Source: Clostridiales bacterium UBA7001
Lineage (GTDB): Bacteria > Bacillota > Clostridia > TANB77 > CAG-508
Direction: 5' to 3'
Assembly: GCA_002449785.1 (NCBI GenBank)
Contig: DJXP01000024.1
Coordinates: 1-15,899 of the forward strand
Length of the DNA stretch: 15,899 nucleotides
The position numbers and the translations under genes were made by a program. Within the stretch, counting starts at the first letter, position 1. Every line of letters starts with the position of its first letter. Under the pieces are notes generated by a model that did not search any database, had not been told where the DNA came from, and was given only the letters and a program-made list of their open reading frames with translations. Below are positions 1 to 6,177 of the stretch, piece by piece.

Positions 1-335
1 AAGCAAGAGAAGAACATGCTGTATCAGATGAAAATTGGAAAAAGATAACTGCAATGGATGATTATGTAATTCAACACTTTAGAGTTGCTTTTGGTAACCG
101 TATTGTTACACACTTAGGAAAATTTGTTTCAGCTTTTGTTGCATGTGGTGGTGATGAAATTGATGGAATAGATTATTTTATTGCTAAAAAAATATTAAGG
201 AAATTTGAGCAGTTAAATATTGCATATATTAAAGATGAAATTGATGGATTTGTTGTTTTCCTAGATAAAACATTTGGAAAAGGTAAAATGAAAGAATGTA
301 TTGAATATGTTCTAAGATTAAAGAAATTAGGATAA
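1..335 (+). CDS. C-terminal fragment of a McrB-like AAA+ ATPase (5' end outside window)
   Basis: The frame is open from the left edge (codons in phase from position 3), so this is the last ~111 residues of a longer gene; the ATG at 54 is internal. No Walker motifs are visible because they would lie upstream. The segment runs DENWKKITAMDDYVIQHFRVAFGNR, then VACGGDEIDGIDYFIAKKILRK, then LDKTFGKGKMKE. A 'D-(Y/F)-(I/F)-x-x-K-K-(I/L)-L-R-K' helix followed by a Leu/Phe-rich 'LDKxFGK' end is, from memory, how McrB-family and related AAA+ ATPases that neighbour DUF2357 proteins finish. The following gene looks like DUF2357, which supports this. Such ATPases act as NTP-driven motors with an McrC- or DUF2357-type partner. 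The gene ends with TAA and the next gene starts 39 bases later, so both are probably co-transcribed. The family call rests on similarity by eye and on context. Confidence 0.55.
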   Translation, partial: AREEHAVSDENWKKITAMDDYVIQHFRVAFGNRIVTHLGKFVSAFVACGGDEIDGIDYFIAKKILRKFEQLNIAYIKDEIDGFVVFLDKTFGKGKMKECIEYVLRLKKLG

Positions 336-365
336 ATGAATTAAGGCAAACTATTATATTTGAAA

Positions 366-377
366 GGGAAAAAAGTG
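366..377 (+). promoter_or_regulatory. Ribosome binding site that selects the GTG start at 375
   Basis: AAAGGG (363-368) lies six bases before GTG 375. The alternative TTG at 360 has its nearest purine-rich stretch (AAGG, 343-346) 13 bases upstream, which is too far. The shorter product, starting V-D-N-I-L-N-I-F, is therefore preferred. Confidence 0.6.
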
Positions 378-1505
378 GATAATATATTAAATATATTTGA
401 ATTATATTTAGATGCTGATAATAAAAAAGTAAATAGTTTTAATACTAAAGTTTCTTCAAAAATGAATGTAAAAATAGAAACAAATAAGCCCAAAGATGAA
501 ATTTTATGGATAGAAAAAATGGAAGATACTTTGCCATATTTAGAAAATATTTTACGTTCTCCAACAAGACTAATAATAAATGAAGAAGAAGTTGTAAAAA
601 TTGAAAAAATAAAAAAAGTTACAGTAGAGAGTATTAAGCATTTATCAAAAAATGCAAGCTTTATAGATGATATAGATGAAAATGGTGATGTTCAACCTGG
701 TAAACTTCTTAACGTTTTTAAGGAAGAAACATTTAATACATATGAAAATAGATTTATTTATACTTTAATTCAAAGAATGCTTATGGTAATTAGAAAAGAA
801 AAAAATAAAATTCTTAAAGGTAAGAACGTAACAGCACAAGAATACAAAAAAATTGATTATAATGGGAATTCATATAATGGTAAAAATAGAGTTGATATGA
901 GCCTTGTTATATCATCAACAACTGAAAGCTCTGGAAAAGAAGAAGAATTTAAAAATAATATGAATAGAATTTCTACATTGGAAAAAAATGTTACTGCATT
1001 AACTCTAACACCAACATACCAATCATTGGTTCAAGGAAAAGTAATTCCAATTTCACCACCACTTAAGAAAAATAACGTTATATTAAAAAATGTTAATTTT
1101 CAGTATGCAGCTAAACTTTGGGATTATATTATAAATGAAATGGATAGAAGGACTAAAGGTGATGTTGATGTAAATAAAAAAGAATATAATGAAAAAGGAA
1201 AGTCCAAAAAATATATGGATGAAACTTTTCTTTTAGATTATTTAATTTTACAATGTGTAGAAAATCCAGAAATAAAAGAAAGACATAGTAAAGAAATAAT
1301 TGAAAGATTAATAGCTAATATTGTAGAAAAAATAATAGATGTAAATGAAAGTGTATCAGAAGAGCAACTTAAAAATTTAGTTAGTAAACAATATATAGTT
1401 GTAAAATATAAAAAACAAGTCACAAACAAACAAATACAAGATATTTTCAAAAAACATATTAGTAAATATGTAGCTCATGTTACAGAAGGTGAAAAGAAGT
1501 TATAG
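375..1505 (+). CDS. DUF2357-like protein, partner of the upstream AAA+ ATPase
   Basis: A lysine- and glutamate-rich, soluble-looking protein of 376 residues with no signal peptide or membrane segment. The reading frame also opens at a TTG at 360, but GTG at 375 is the better start: GGG at 366-368 (within AAAGGG) sits six bases upstream, whereas the TTG has only an AAGG 13 bases away. The segment around residues 113-145 (a GKLLNVFKEETFNTYENRF stretch followed by IYTLIQRML) resembles the core of DUF2357 proteins, where a 'YENRF' helix is typical. Many relatives carry a C-terminal PD-(D/E)XK nuclease. I cannot see such a motif here, and the C-terminus (residues ~290-376) looks helical and basic, so this may be a shorter, nuclease-less form. 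The signal peptidase gene begins 14 bases after the stop. The precise function is unknown. Confidence 0.5.
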   Translation: MDNILNIFELYLDADNKKVNSFNTKVSSKMNVKIETNKPKDEILWIEKMEDTLPYLENILRSPTRLIINEEEVVKIEKIKKVTVESIKHLSKNASFIDDIDENGDVQPGKLLNVFKEETFNTYENRFIYTLIQRMLMVIRKEKNKILKGKNVTAQEYKKIDYNGNSYNGKNRVDMSLVISSTTESSGKEEEFKNNMNRISTLEKNVTALTLTPTYQSLVQGKVIPISPPLKKNNVILKNVNFQYAAKLWDYIINEMDRRTKGDVDVNKKEYNEKGKSKKYMDETFLLDYLILQCVENPEIKERHSKEIIERLIANIVEKIIDVNESVSEEQLKNLVSKQYIVVKYKKQVTNKQIQDIFKKHISKYVAHVTEGEKKL

Positions 1506-1519
1506 AGAGGAAAGAAAAA

Positions 1520-2125
1520 ATGGAAGAAGAAAAGGCAGGAATTTTCGAGATTATAAGTACTGTAATAAAAATAATTTGTGTTATATTACTGATTTTTTTA
1601 ATTTTAGTAGTAGGATTTCAAAGATTTTCTAATAATCAAAAAGGTATTGGTGGTTTTAGAGTATTTAATGTGGCAACTGGTAGTATGGTTCCAACTTATA
1701 AAGTTGGAGATATAATTATTGTAAAAGAAATTGATACAAATGAATTAAAAGTAAATGATCCAATTACATATCTTGGAAAAGAAGGTGATTTTGCTGGTAA
1801 AGTTGTAACACATAGAATTATTAATATAGAAGAAACTGATGAAGGTAAAATTTTTCATACTAAAGGAGATGCCAATGATATTGAAGATCCAGTGATCAAA
1901 GCTGATCAAATTTATGGAAAAGTAATTTATAAATGTTTTATTATAAGTATCCTCTCTAAACTTATGAATAATTTAACTGCATTTTATATTTTAGTTTTTA
2001 TTCCAATCGGACTTTTGGTGTTTCTTCAAATGAAAGATTCAATTTCTTCCAAATCAAAAGATGATGATGAAGAAGATGATGATGAATATGAAGACGAAGA
2101 TGATGAAGACGATGATGATGAATAA
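1520..2125 (+). CDS. sipW: Signal peptidase I, SipW/ER type, with acidic cytosolic tail
   Basis: A membrane-bound serine protease that removes signal peptides from exported proteins on the outer face of the membrane. At 201 residues it has the usual length for SipW-like enzymes. Residues 12-33 form an N-terminal membrane segment. ATGSMVPT (52-59) holds the catalytic Ser55, and VVTHRI (95-100) places His98 where bacterial-type enzymes have lysine, which is the hallmark of the ER/archaeal/SipW class. HTKGDAND (113-120) is the conserved Asp box. A second membrane segment spans about 152-170. Residues 181-201 are almost entirely Asp and Glu, with one Tyr; this tail is unusual. In Bacillus subtilis SipW processes TasA and TapA. 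Here the next gene encodes a TYAWF-type substrate 32 bases downstream, and two more candidates lie further along. AGAGGAAAG at 1506-1514 is the ribosome site, directly after the preceding stop. Confidence 0.93.
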   Translation: MEEEKAGIFEIISTVIKIICVILLIFLILVVGFQRFSNNQKGIGGFRVFNVATGSMVPTYKVGDIIIVKEIDTNELKVNDPITYLGKEGDFAGKVVTHRIINIEETDEGKIFHTKGDANDIEDPVIKADQIYGKVIYKCFIISILSKLMNNLTAFYILVFIPIGLLVFLQMKDSISSKSKDDDEEDDDEYEDEDDEDDDDE

Positions 2126-2157
2126 TTTATGTTTTAAAATTGTAGAAAGGAGTATAT

Positions 2158-2959
2158 ATGAGAAATAAAGAGTTTGATATTAGTTTAGATGAAGAATTAA
2201 AAAATGAATTACTTTATCAAGCTATTGAAAATGAACTTAATATCTCAAAAACTGAAACTCTTAAAAAAAATACTGCTAAACCAAAAAAAAGAAAAAACAA
2301 GAAAAGTTTATTTACTAGATTAAAAAAAGGAATAACAGTTAGAACAGTTTTATTATTATTAATTACCTTAATAGTAAATACTTATGCATGGTTTATATAC
2401 ATTTCTACAGTTAGTGCTAGCTTATCTATGCACATAAAGAATTGGGATATAGAATTTTCAGATAACGTAATTGATGAATCATTTAATTTTTATGTTGATA
2501 AAATTTACCCTGGTATGAGTGATGCAGAGCAGACAATTACTATTACTAACAATGGTGAAACAGATGGAAAATTAAAATGTGCAATTCAATCATTTAAAAT
2601 TTTTGATGAATTATATGAAATTGGTGAAGAATATACAGATGAGCATGGGGATACAGCAACATATACAACTTCGGATTTACTAAGTAAAATTACATCAGAT
2701 TATCCTTTTAAAATTAGTATATATATAAATGGTACAGAATATACAGACCGGAACAGAAGTTGATGTTGATATTGGTGATACAGTAAATGTTTTATTTAAA
2801 GTTGTTTGGCCATATGAAACAGGAGATACAGAAGATGAAATAAATGCAAATGATGAAATAGATACATATTGGGGAGAAAAATCTTATAATTATACATATG
2901 ATGTAGATGAGTATGCAATTGAAGTAACAATGAGATTGGAAGTTGTACAAGATATTTAA
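2158..2959 (+). pseudogene. TasA/camelysin-like SipW substrate, interrupted by a one-base frameshift
   Basis: The first part reads from ATG 2158 (AAAGGAG at 2146-2152) and hits TGA at 2761-2763. The remainder continues in the +1 frame to TAA at 2957-2959. Removing one C of the CC at 2748-2749 joins them as NGTEYTDGTEVDVDIGD, giving about 266 residues. Residues 1-60 are an unusually long cytosolic, Lys-rich leader. Residues 61-83 are hydrophobic and end in NTYAWFIYI, the signal form seen on SipW-dependent proteins. The exported part is acidic and beta-rich (WDIEFSD; ITITNNGETDGKLKC; VLFKVVWPYE; TYWGEK), as in TasA/camelysin proteins that form matrix fibres. The continued coding quality after the shift suggests either a very recent mutation or a base-calling error. 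If the shift is real, the product would end at residue 201, lacking its last ~65 residues. It is the last gene of the signal peptidase unit. Confidence 0.8.
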
Positions 2960-2981
2960 CAGTGTATTATAAAATTTTAAT

Positions 2982-3024
2982 AAAAAAATGACCACTTAAA
3001 ATAAGTTAAAGTGGTCATTTTTTT
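2982..3024. terminator. Bidirectional intrinsic terminator between convergent genes
   Basis: A perfect 16-bp inverted repeat: AAAAAAATGACCACTT (2982-2997) and AAGTGGTCATTTTTTT (3009-3024), with an 11-base loop. The T-run follows the GC core on the plus strand, and the A-run gives a T-run on the minus strand. It therefore ends both the plus-strand unit finishing at 2959 and the minus-strand gene finishing at 3048. Confidence 0.92.
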
Positions 3025-3047
3025 AAATATAAAATATATTTTATGTT

Positions 3048-3662
3048 TTAATCATTAACTTGTGAAATAGTAATTTCAATCGGAATTTTGGCTATAGCTT
3101 CATCTTTTTTGGAAACTGCAACATCAGCATAATTATCTAAAACATTATCATCTTCATCATACCATACAATATTGAAATGAAAACTATTTTTTACTTCTTC
3201 ACCTGTAAATGCGCCATCATCATCGACTGGAGGTGAAACTGTTCCAGTTATTTCAGTCTGTCCATCTGCAATTTCAATTGGTGTACCATCATTTAAAGTA
3301 TATGATGATATTTTAAAATCTGGAAGATCAGAATTCTCATCAACAAAGTTTATAACATATTCAAATTCTTTTTCAGTGCCTGTTGATTCTAATACAATAT
3401 CGAAATGTCCAGTAGAAGTAGGGACAATCACATTTTGAGCAATATTTTCATTTTCATCAAGTACTATTTCAAGTGTTTCTGTAAAATTTGAGTTATTAAT
3501 AATATTTTGATCATTTATTAAAAGATTCCATTTAGAAATACCTAATTTTGCTGAATCATCTTGTGAAGAAACATATTTTGAATATGTTGTTCTAATAATT
3601 ATAAATAATAGACTAATTATAATAATTAGAAGCATTGATTTAATAAATTTTTTATTTTTCAT
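3048..3662 (-). CDS. Small exported TasA-like protein with TYSKY signal motif
   Basis: 204 residues. A short basic start (MKNKKFIKS) leads into a membrane segment at about 10-24, then TTYSKYVSS (25-33). This placement of T-Y-x-x-(F/Y) at the end of the hydrophobic core is common in SipW-dependent (TasA/camelysin-type) proteins. The exported part is acidic and beta-rich: WNLLINDQNI, then a region ending FDIVLESTGTEKEFEYVINF, then FHFNIVWYDEDD, ending IPIEITISQVND. The 'I-S-K-W-N-L-L-I-N' after the signal parallels the 'I-K-N-W-D-I-E-F' of the protein at 2158, so the two are probably distant paralogues. AAGGGAAG (minus strand, 3672-3679) lies seven bases before the ATG. It is convergent with the signal peptidase unit and has its own promoter, so it can be expressed separately from the protease. 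The exact role (fibre subunit, anchor or regulator) is not known. Confidence 0.75.
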   Translation of the reverse strand: MKNKKFIKSMLLIIIISLLFIIIRTTYSKYVSSQDDSAKLGISKWNLLINDQNIINNSNFTETLEIVLDENENIAQNVIVPTSTGHFDIVLESTGTEKEFEYVINFVDENSDLPDFKISSYTLNDGTPIEIADGQTEITGTVSPPVDDDGAFTGEEVKNSFHFNIVWYDEDDNVLDNYADVAVSKKDEAIAKIPIEITISQVND

Positions 3663-3695
3663 ACATAAACTTCCCTTATTAATTATTATACTTAA

Positions 3696-3724
3696 ATTTT
3701 ATCATAGGCTAAAAATATAGTCAA
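3696..3724 (-). promoter_or_regulatory. Sigma-A-type promoter for the minus-strand TasA-like gene
   Basis: On the minus strand TTGACT (3719-3724) is followed by a 17-base spacer and TAAAAT (3696-3701). TG two bases before the -10 adds an extended -10 element. The -35 matches consensus at five of six positions. It lies ~34 bases upstream of the start codon at 3662. Confidence 0.7.
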
Positions 3725-3770
3725 TTATGGCAAAAATATGTAACAAATATGAAAACAAAATGTAAAAATA

Positions 3771-3800
3771 TTGTAATTGAGTGTAGAATAATGTTATGCT
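3771..3800 (+). promoter_or_regulatory. Likely extended -10 promoter for the 3891-5780 gene pair
   Basis: TTGTAA (3771-3776), an 18-base spacer and TATGCT (3795-3800), with TG at 3792-3793 forming an extended -10. It would give a leader of about 85 bases before ATG 3891. I see no recognisable riboswitch in this leader. The rest of the 3663-3890 gap holds only this and the opposed minus-strand promoter. Confidence 0.5.
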
Positions 3801-3890
3801 AAAATTATAGGTAATTAGAGAAATATGCAAAATTCAATATGTATGTCTAATCTAAATAGCTAGTCTTGTGGGAGGTGAAAAAAATATAAA

Positions 3891-4589
3891 ATGACTAAAC
3901 TGGATTTCAACAACACCTCTAGAAAGCTAATGAAGCGTGATTTTAGAATCAAAATAATTAGACTTGCACTGCTTATTTTGCTACTTTTTCTTATATTACT
4001 ATATTTTATTTTATTAATGATTTATGAAGCTGGACATTTTACTGTTATACTTGATAAGAATTTAAGTTGGGATAAAGGAATAGTAATATATGATAATTTA
4101 GCTGAAAAAGTAGTGTCGAGAAGGTTAGAAGCTTCAAGGCTTGATGTTATGGACAACATCTCAATTAAATGGCTCCCTGAGAATATAGATACTGAAGCAG
4201 ATGGTGCACATAACGGAACAAACTATATAGCATATACTTATTATATTGAAAATGAAGGAAAAGAACATGTTAATTATTGGTATTCAATATTAATGGATGA
4301 TGTTATATTAAATGTTGATGAAGCTATTAGAGTTATGGTATATCTTAATGGGGAACAAACCGTTTATGCTAAGCTAAATGGATTTACAGAGGAACCAGAA
4401 GAAGGCACTAAAGCTTTTTATGATGACGATACTGTAATGCTTGAATGCAGAGAAGATTTTGCCCCAGGTGATATTGACAGGTTCACAATCGTTATTTTTA
4501 TTGAAGGTGATGATCCTGATTGTACAAATGCACTTTTAGGTGGCGAATTGAAAATGCATATGGAAATTACAGAAGAACATATTGATTAA
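3891..4589 (+). CDS. Membrane-anchored exported protein with EGDDPDC motif, first gene of surface-protein pair
   Basis: 232 residues. A basic N-terminus (residues 9-24) and one strong hydrophobic segment (about 24-45) suggest an N-in, C-out anchor. No TYAWF motif follows it, unlike the other exported proteins here, so it may stay uncleaved. The outer part is acidic and beta-rich: LDKNLSWDKGIVIYDN, IKWLPENIDTEADGAHNGTNYIAYTYYIENEG and YWYSILMDDVILNVDEAIRVMVYLNG. It ends with IFIEGDDPDCTNALLGG followed by alternating hydrophobic residues. The EG-x-D-x-D-C element recurs at the C-terminus of the next protein. The 'Y-I-E-N-E-G' then 'V-Y-L-N-G' pattern resembles TasA/camelysin-type domains, but I do not recognise a named family. 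In frame, a TGA at 3876-3878 rules out an earlier start; GGAGGT (3871-3876) lies 14 bases from ATG, a rather long spacing. The next gene starts 15 bases after its stop, so the two form an operon. Confidence 0.75.
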   Translation: MTKLDFNNTSRKLMKRDFRIKIIRLALLILLLFLILLYFILLMIYEAGHFTVILDKNLSWDKGIVIYDNLAEKVVSRRLEASRLDVMDNISIKWLPENIDTEADGAHNGTNYIAYTYYIENEGKEHVNYWYSILMDDVILNVDEAIRVMVYLNGEQTVYAKLNGFTEEPEEGTKAFYDDDTVMLECREDFAPGDIDRFTIVIFIEGDDPDCTNALLGGELKMHMEITEEHID

Positions 4590-4604
4590 TATAGGAGGAA
4601 AAAA

Positions 4605-5780
4605 ATGAAAAAAAGAACAAAAGCTAGTAAGAAAAGACTTAATAATCTGCTAATTTTACTTTTATTAACAGCAGTGTTATTAGTAATGTCTACTTATGCA
4701 TGGTTTACAGCAAACAGAACAGTAAGAATTGATACTATTGATGTAAACGTTGCAACACAAGGTGGTTTGCAGATTTCTGCAAATGGTACAGACTGGAAAA
4801 CAGTTATTACAAAGGATGATTTAATTACTGCAGATAAAAATGTAAGTAGTATAGTAAATCAGATGCCTGAACTTATGTCTCCAGTATCTTCTCCAATTGC
4901 TGTAGATTCAAATGGACGTTTAACTATGTATTATGGTAGAGTTGAAACTGACTTAACAACAGGTGATTTCCAATTAACTTCAACATTACAAGAAGATATA
5001 AGCTCAAGTACAATTACAGATGCTGATTTAGCTGCAAATGAATATGCTAAAGGATATTATGTTGCATTTGATTTTTGGTTAAGATTAGATTCACAAGATA
5101 ATCCATTATATTGGTCTGGTAAAGTTGTTGATAACTCAGAAAATGATGGAACTGGTGCAACTGGTACAGATAAAGGATTAAGTGAAGCATCTCGTGTTGC
5201 TTTAATTAGAGGTTCACAAACAGCTGGATTTAATTCAAATACAGGTGCTCTTCCAGGAGATGTAACATCATTAAGTACTCAAGGTGGTACTGTTACAGCT
5301 TGGGAGCCTAATGTAAATGTTCATAACGCTTATGGTGTAAACAATTATAATAACTTATGGGCAACTGTTGATGCTGCTGGTACTACTAGAACATGGCCAG
5401 ATATTATTGGAACATCAATTGATGCATCTAATGGAAATGGTAGATTAAGATATGATGCATTAAATGGTACATTTACTAAAAAACAATTAGGTGATGCAAT
5501 AGTTGGTTCAAAAGCTGCAACTGATAATGAAGTAAGTGTTGTTACAATAGCGCAAGCTAGTACTTCTCCTGCAACAGCAGATAGTGGAACAAACCAAGTA
5601 TTAACAACAACTAAAAATCAAGTACCTAACTTTAAATTCACTTCTGATTTAGTTCATGGTATAACTAAATTTAGAGCTTATTTATGGGTTGAAGGTCAAG
5701 ATGTTGACTGTGAAAACAGTGCATCTGGTACTTATTTAAGATATGATTTGAAATTTAGCTTAGATGCTATAAACGAATAA
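4605..5780 (+). CDS. TYAWF-type SipW-dependent exported protein, candidate fibre subunit
   Basis: 391 residues. A Lys/Arg-rich start (residues 2-11), a hydrophobic stretch at about 14-29, then STYAWFTANRTVRIDTIDVN (29-48). STYAWF at the end of the hydrophobic core is the classic mark of SipW-dependent proteins, with cleavage expected shortly after. The mature part is beta-rich, with many Thr, Ser, Asn and Gly: VATQGGLQISANGTDWKTV, then GYYVAFDFWLRLDS at ~149-162. It ends KFRAYLWVEGQDVDCENSASG and a final alternating strand. The WVEGQDVDC motif matches the FIEGDDPDC motif of the upstream protein. AGGAGG at 4593-4598 is six bases before ATG. Compared with its neighbours it is richer in GCA, GGT and ACA codons, as expected for an abundant secreted protein. 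It probably forms or caps extracellular fibres and depends on the signal peptidase encoded at 1520. A strong terminator follows directly. Confidence 0.82.
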   Translation: MKKRTKASKKRLNNLLILLLLTAVLLVMSTYAWFTANRTVRIDTIDVNVATQGGLQISANGTDWKTVITKDDLITADKNVSSIVNQMPELMSPVSSPIAVDSNGRLTMYYGRVETDLTTGDFQLTSTLQEDISSSTITDADLAANEYAKGYYVAFDFWLRLDSQDNPLYWSGKVVDNSENDGTGATGTDKGLSEASRVALIRGSQTAGFNSNTGALPGDVTSLSTQGGTVTAWEPNVNVHNAYGVNNYNNLWATVDAAGTTRTWPDIIGTSIDASNGNGRLRYDALNGTFTKKQLGDAIVGSKAATDNEVSVVTIAQASTSPATADSGTNQVLTTTKNQVPNFKFTSDLVHGITKFRAYLWVEGQDVDCENSASGTYLRYDLKFSLDAINE

Positions 5781-5787
5781 TATATTT

Positions 5788-5825
5788 AGGACAAGGGAGT
5801 CTCTCTTGTCCTTTTCTTTTTTTTA
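5788..5825 (+). terminator. Intrinsic terminator of the 3891-5780 operon (left arm of palindrome)
   Basis: AGGACAAGGGA (5788-5798), a three-base loop and TCTCTTGTCCT (5802-5812) form an 11-bp stem with one G-T pair, followed by a T-rich tract broken by one C. It starts eight bases after the stop codon and coincides with the end of the MITE-like element. Confidence 0.85.
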
Positions 5826-5828
5826 TTA

Positions 5829-6022
5829 AAAATACCTAATATATTATTTTTATAAAATAAGCTTGTTCAAGCAAATTTTTTATGAAAATCTAAATAAAAA
5901 AAGTGGTAGCGCCCTCAAGTCTTATGCTTGAGATTCCCTACCACTTTTTTATTAATATTTTACTATAAAAAATTTCTTTCAAAGACGCTTTTATTTTATA
6001 AAAATAATATATTAGGTATTTT
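5829..6022. repeat. Perfect 32-bp inverted repeat arms (5829-5860 / 5991-6022)
   Basis: The arm begins AAAATACCTAATATATTA at 5829 and its exact inverse ends at 6022. The arms are separated by 130 bases that themselves pair imperfectly. In DNA this could extrude as a cruciform; in RNA it would fold as a very long hairpin. Confidence 0.9.
5896..5950. terminator. Central terminator-like hairpin of the palindrome
   Basis: AAAAAAGTGGTAG (5897-5909) pairs with CTACCACTTTTTT (5938-5950). After a small internal loop, CTCAAG (5914-5919) pairs with CTTGAG (5927-5932) around a seven-base loop. T-runs on both strands would allow termination in either direction. Confidence 0.75.
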
Positions 6023-6039
6023 AATATAAATAATTAAAT

Positions 6040-6080
6040 AAAAAATAGGACAATAGAGAGGCTCCCTTGTCCTATTTTTT
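6040..6080. terminator. Bidirectional terminator hairpin at right end of palindrome
   Basis: AAAAAATAGGACAA (6040-6053) pairs perfectly with TTGTCCTATTTTTT (6067-6080), with GAG/CTC pairing in the loop. It has T-runs on both strands. It would stop read-through into the giant gene, so that gene should use its own promoter. Confidence 0.8.
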
Positions 6081-6107
6081 CATTTATGTTACAAAAATAA
6101 AAAAAGC

Positions 6108-6136
6108 TTTAAAAATCATAAGCTCTATGGTAGAAT
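6108..6136 (+). promoter_or_regulatory. Candidate promoter of the giant surface protein gene
   Basis: TTTAAA (6108-6113), a 17-base spacer and TAGAAT (6131-6136), with TG one base before the -10 (6128-6129) as an extended element. It lies after the terminator hairpin at 6040-6080. Transcription from it would start near 6143, supporting ATG 6175 as the start codon over earlier ones. Confidence 0.45.
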
Positions 6137-6162
6137 ATGATTGTAAAATATTAGATGAAAAT

Positions 6163-6177
6163 GGGAGTATTAGGATG
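6163..6177 (+). promoter_or_regulatory. Ribosome binding site that decides the start at 6175
   Basis: GGGAG (6163-6167) lies seven bases before ATG 6175. The frame is also open upstream to a TTG at 6067, but that codon lies inside the terminator hairpin. Starting at 6175 puts a basic, then hydrophobic anchor at the very N-terminus. Confidence 0.65.

Larger units (their letters stand above)
5787..6074. mobile_element. 284-bp nearly palindromic MITE-like element flanked by TA
   Basis: Positions 5789-6072 read almost the same on both strands. The ends are GGACAAGGGAG (5789-5799) and its exact inverse CTCCCTTGTCC (6062-6072), each directly bordered by TA (5787-5788 and 6073-6074). Inside, 5829-5860 and 5991-6022 are a perfect 32-bp inverted repeat. 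Further in, AATTTTTTAT (5875-5884) pairs with ATAAAAAATT (5966-5975), and AAAAAAGTGGTAG (5897-5909) with CTACCACTTTTTT (5938-5950). There is no reading frame of note. Long terminal inverted repeats, small size, no coding capacity and a TA border are the features of MITEs mobilised by IS630/Tc1-type transposases. That family link is inferred from the TA border only. The element fills most of the space between the stop at 5780 and the giant gene. Alternatively it could be a structured RNA or insulator unrelated to transposition. Confidence 0.7.

Noticed and set aside
1238..1450. Minus-strand open frame inside the DUF2357-like gene
   Set aside because: It is the Ile/Cys/Ser-rich shadow of an AT-rich, Lys-rich coding strand; no ribosome site supports it.
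2158..2763. TGA read as tryptophan (alternative genetic code)
   Set aside because: Reading through the TGA at 2761 does not continue the protein; only a one-base frame change does, and tryptophans elsewhere use TGG.
3801..3890. Riboswitch in the leader of the 3891 gene
   Set aside because: The leader is under 90 bases and I find no recognisable aptamer core or terminator/antiterminator pair.
5903..5944. tRNA-like segment (GTGGTAGCGCC followed by a 6-bp stem with seven-base loop)
   Set aside because: There is no acceptor stem, T-arm or T33-type anticodon loop, and the segment is explained by the central hairpin of the palindrome.
6067..6174. Extended N-terminus of the giant gene from TTG 6067 (or ATG 6127)
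   Set aside because: The TTG is inside a terminator hairpin and has no ribosome site. ATG 6127 lacks one too and lies before the likely transcript start. ATG 6175 has GGGAG at good spacing and gives a normal anchor.
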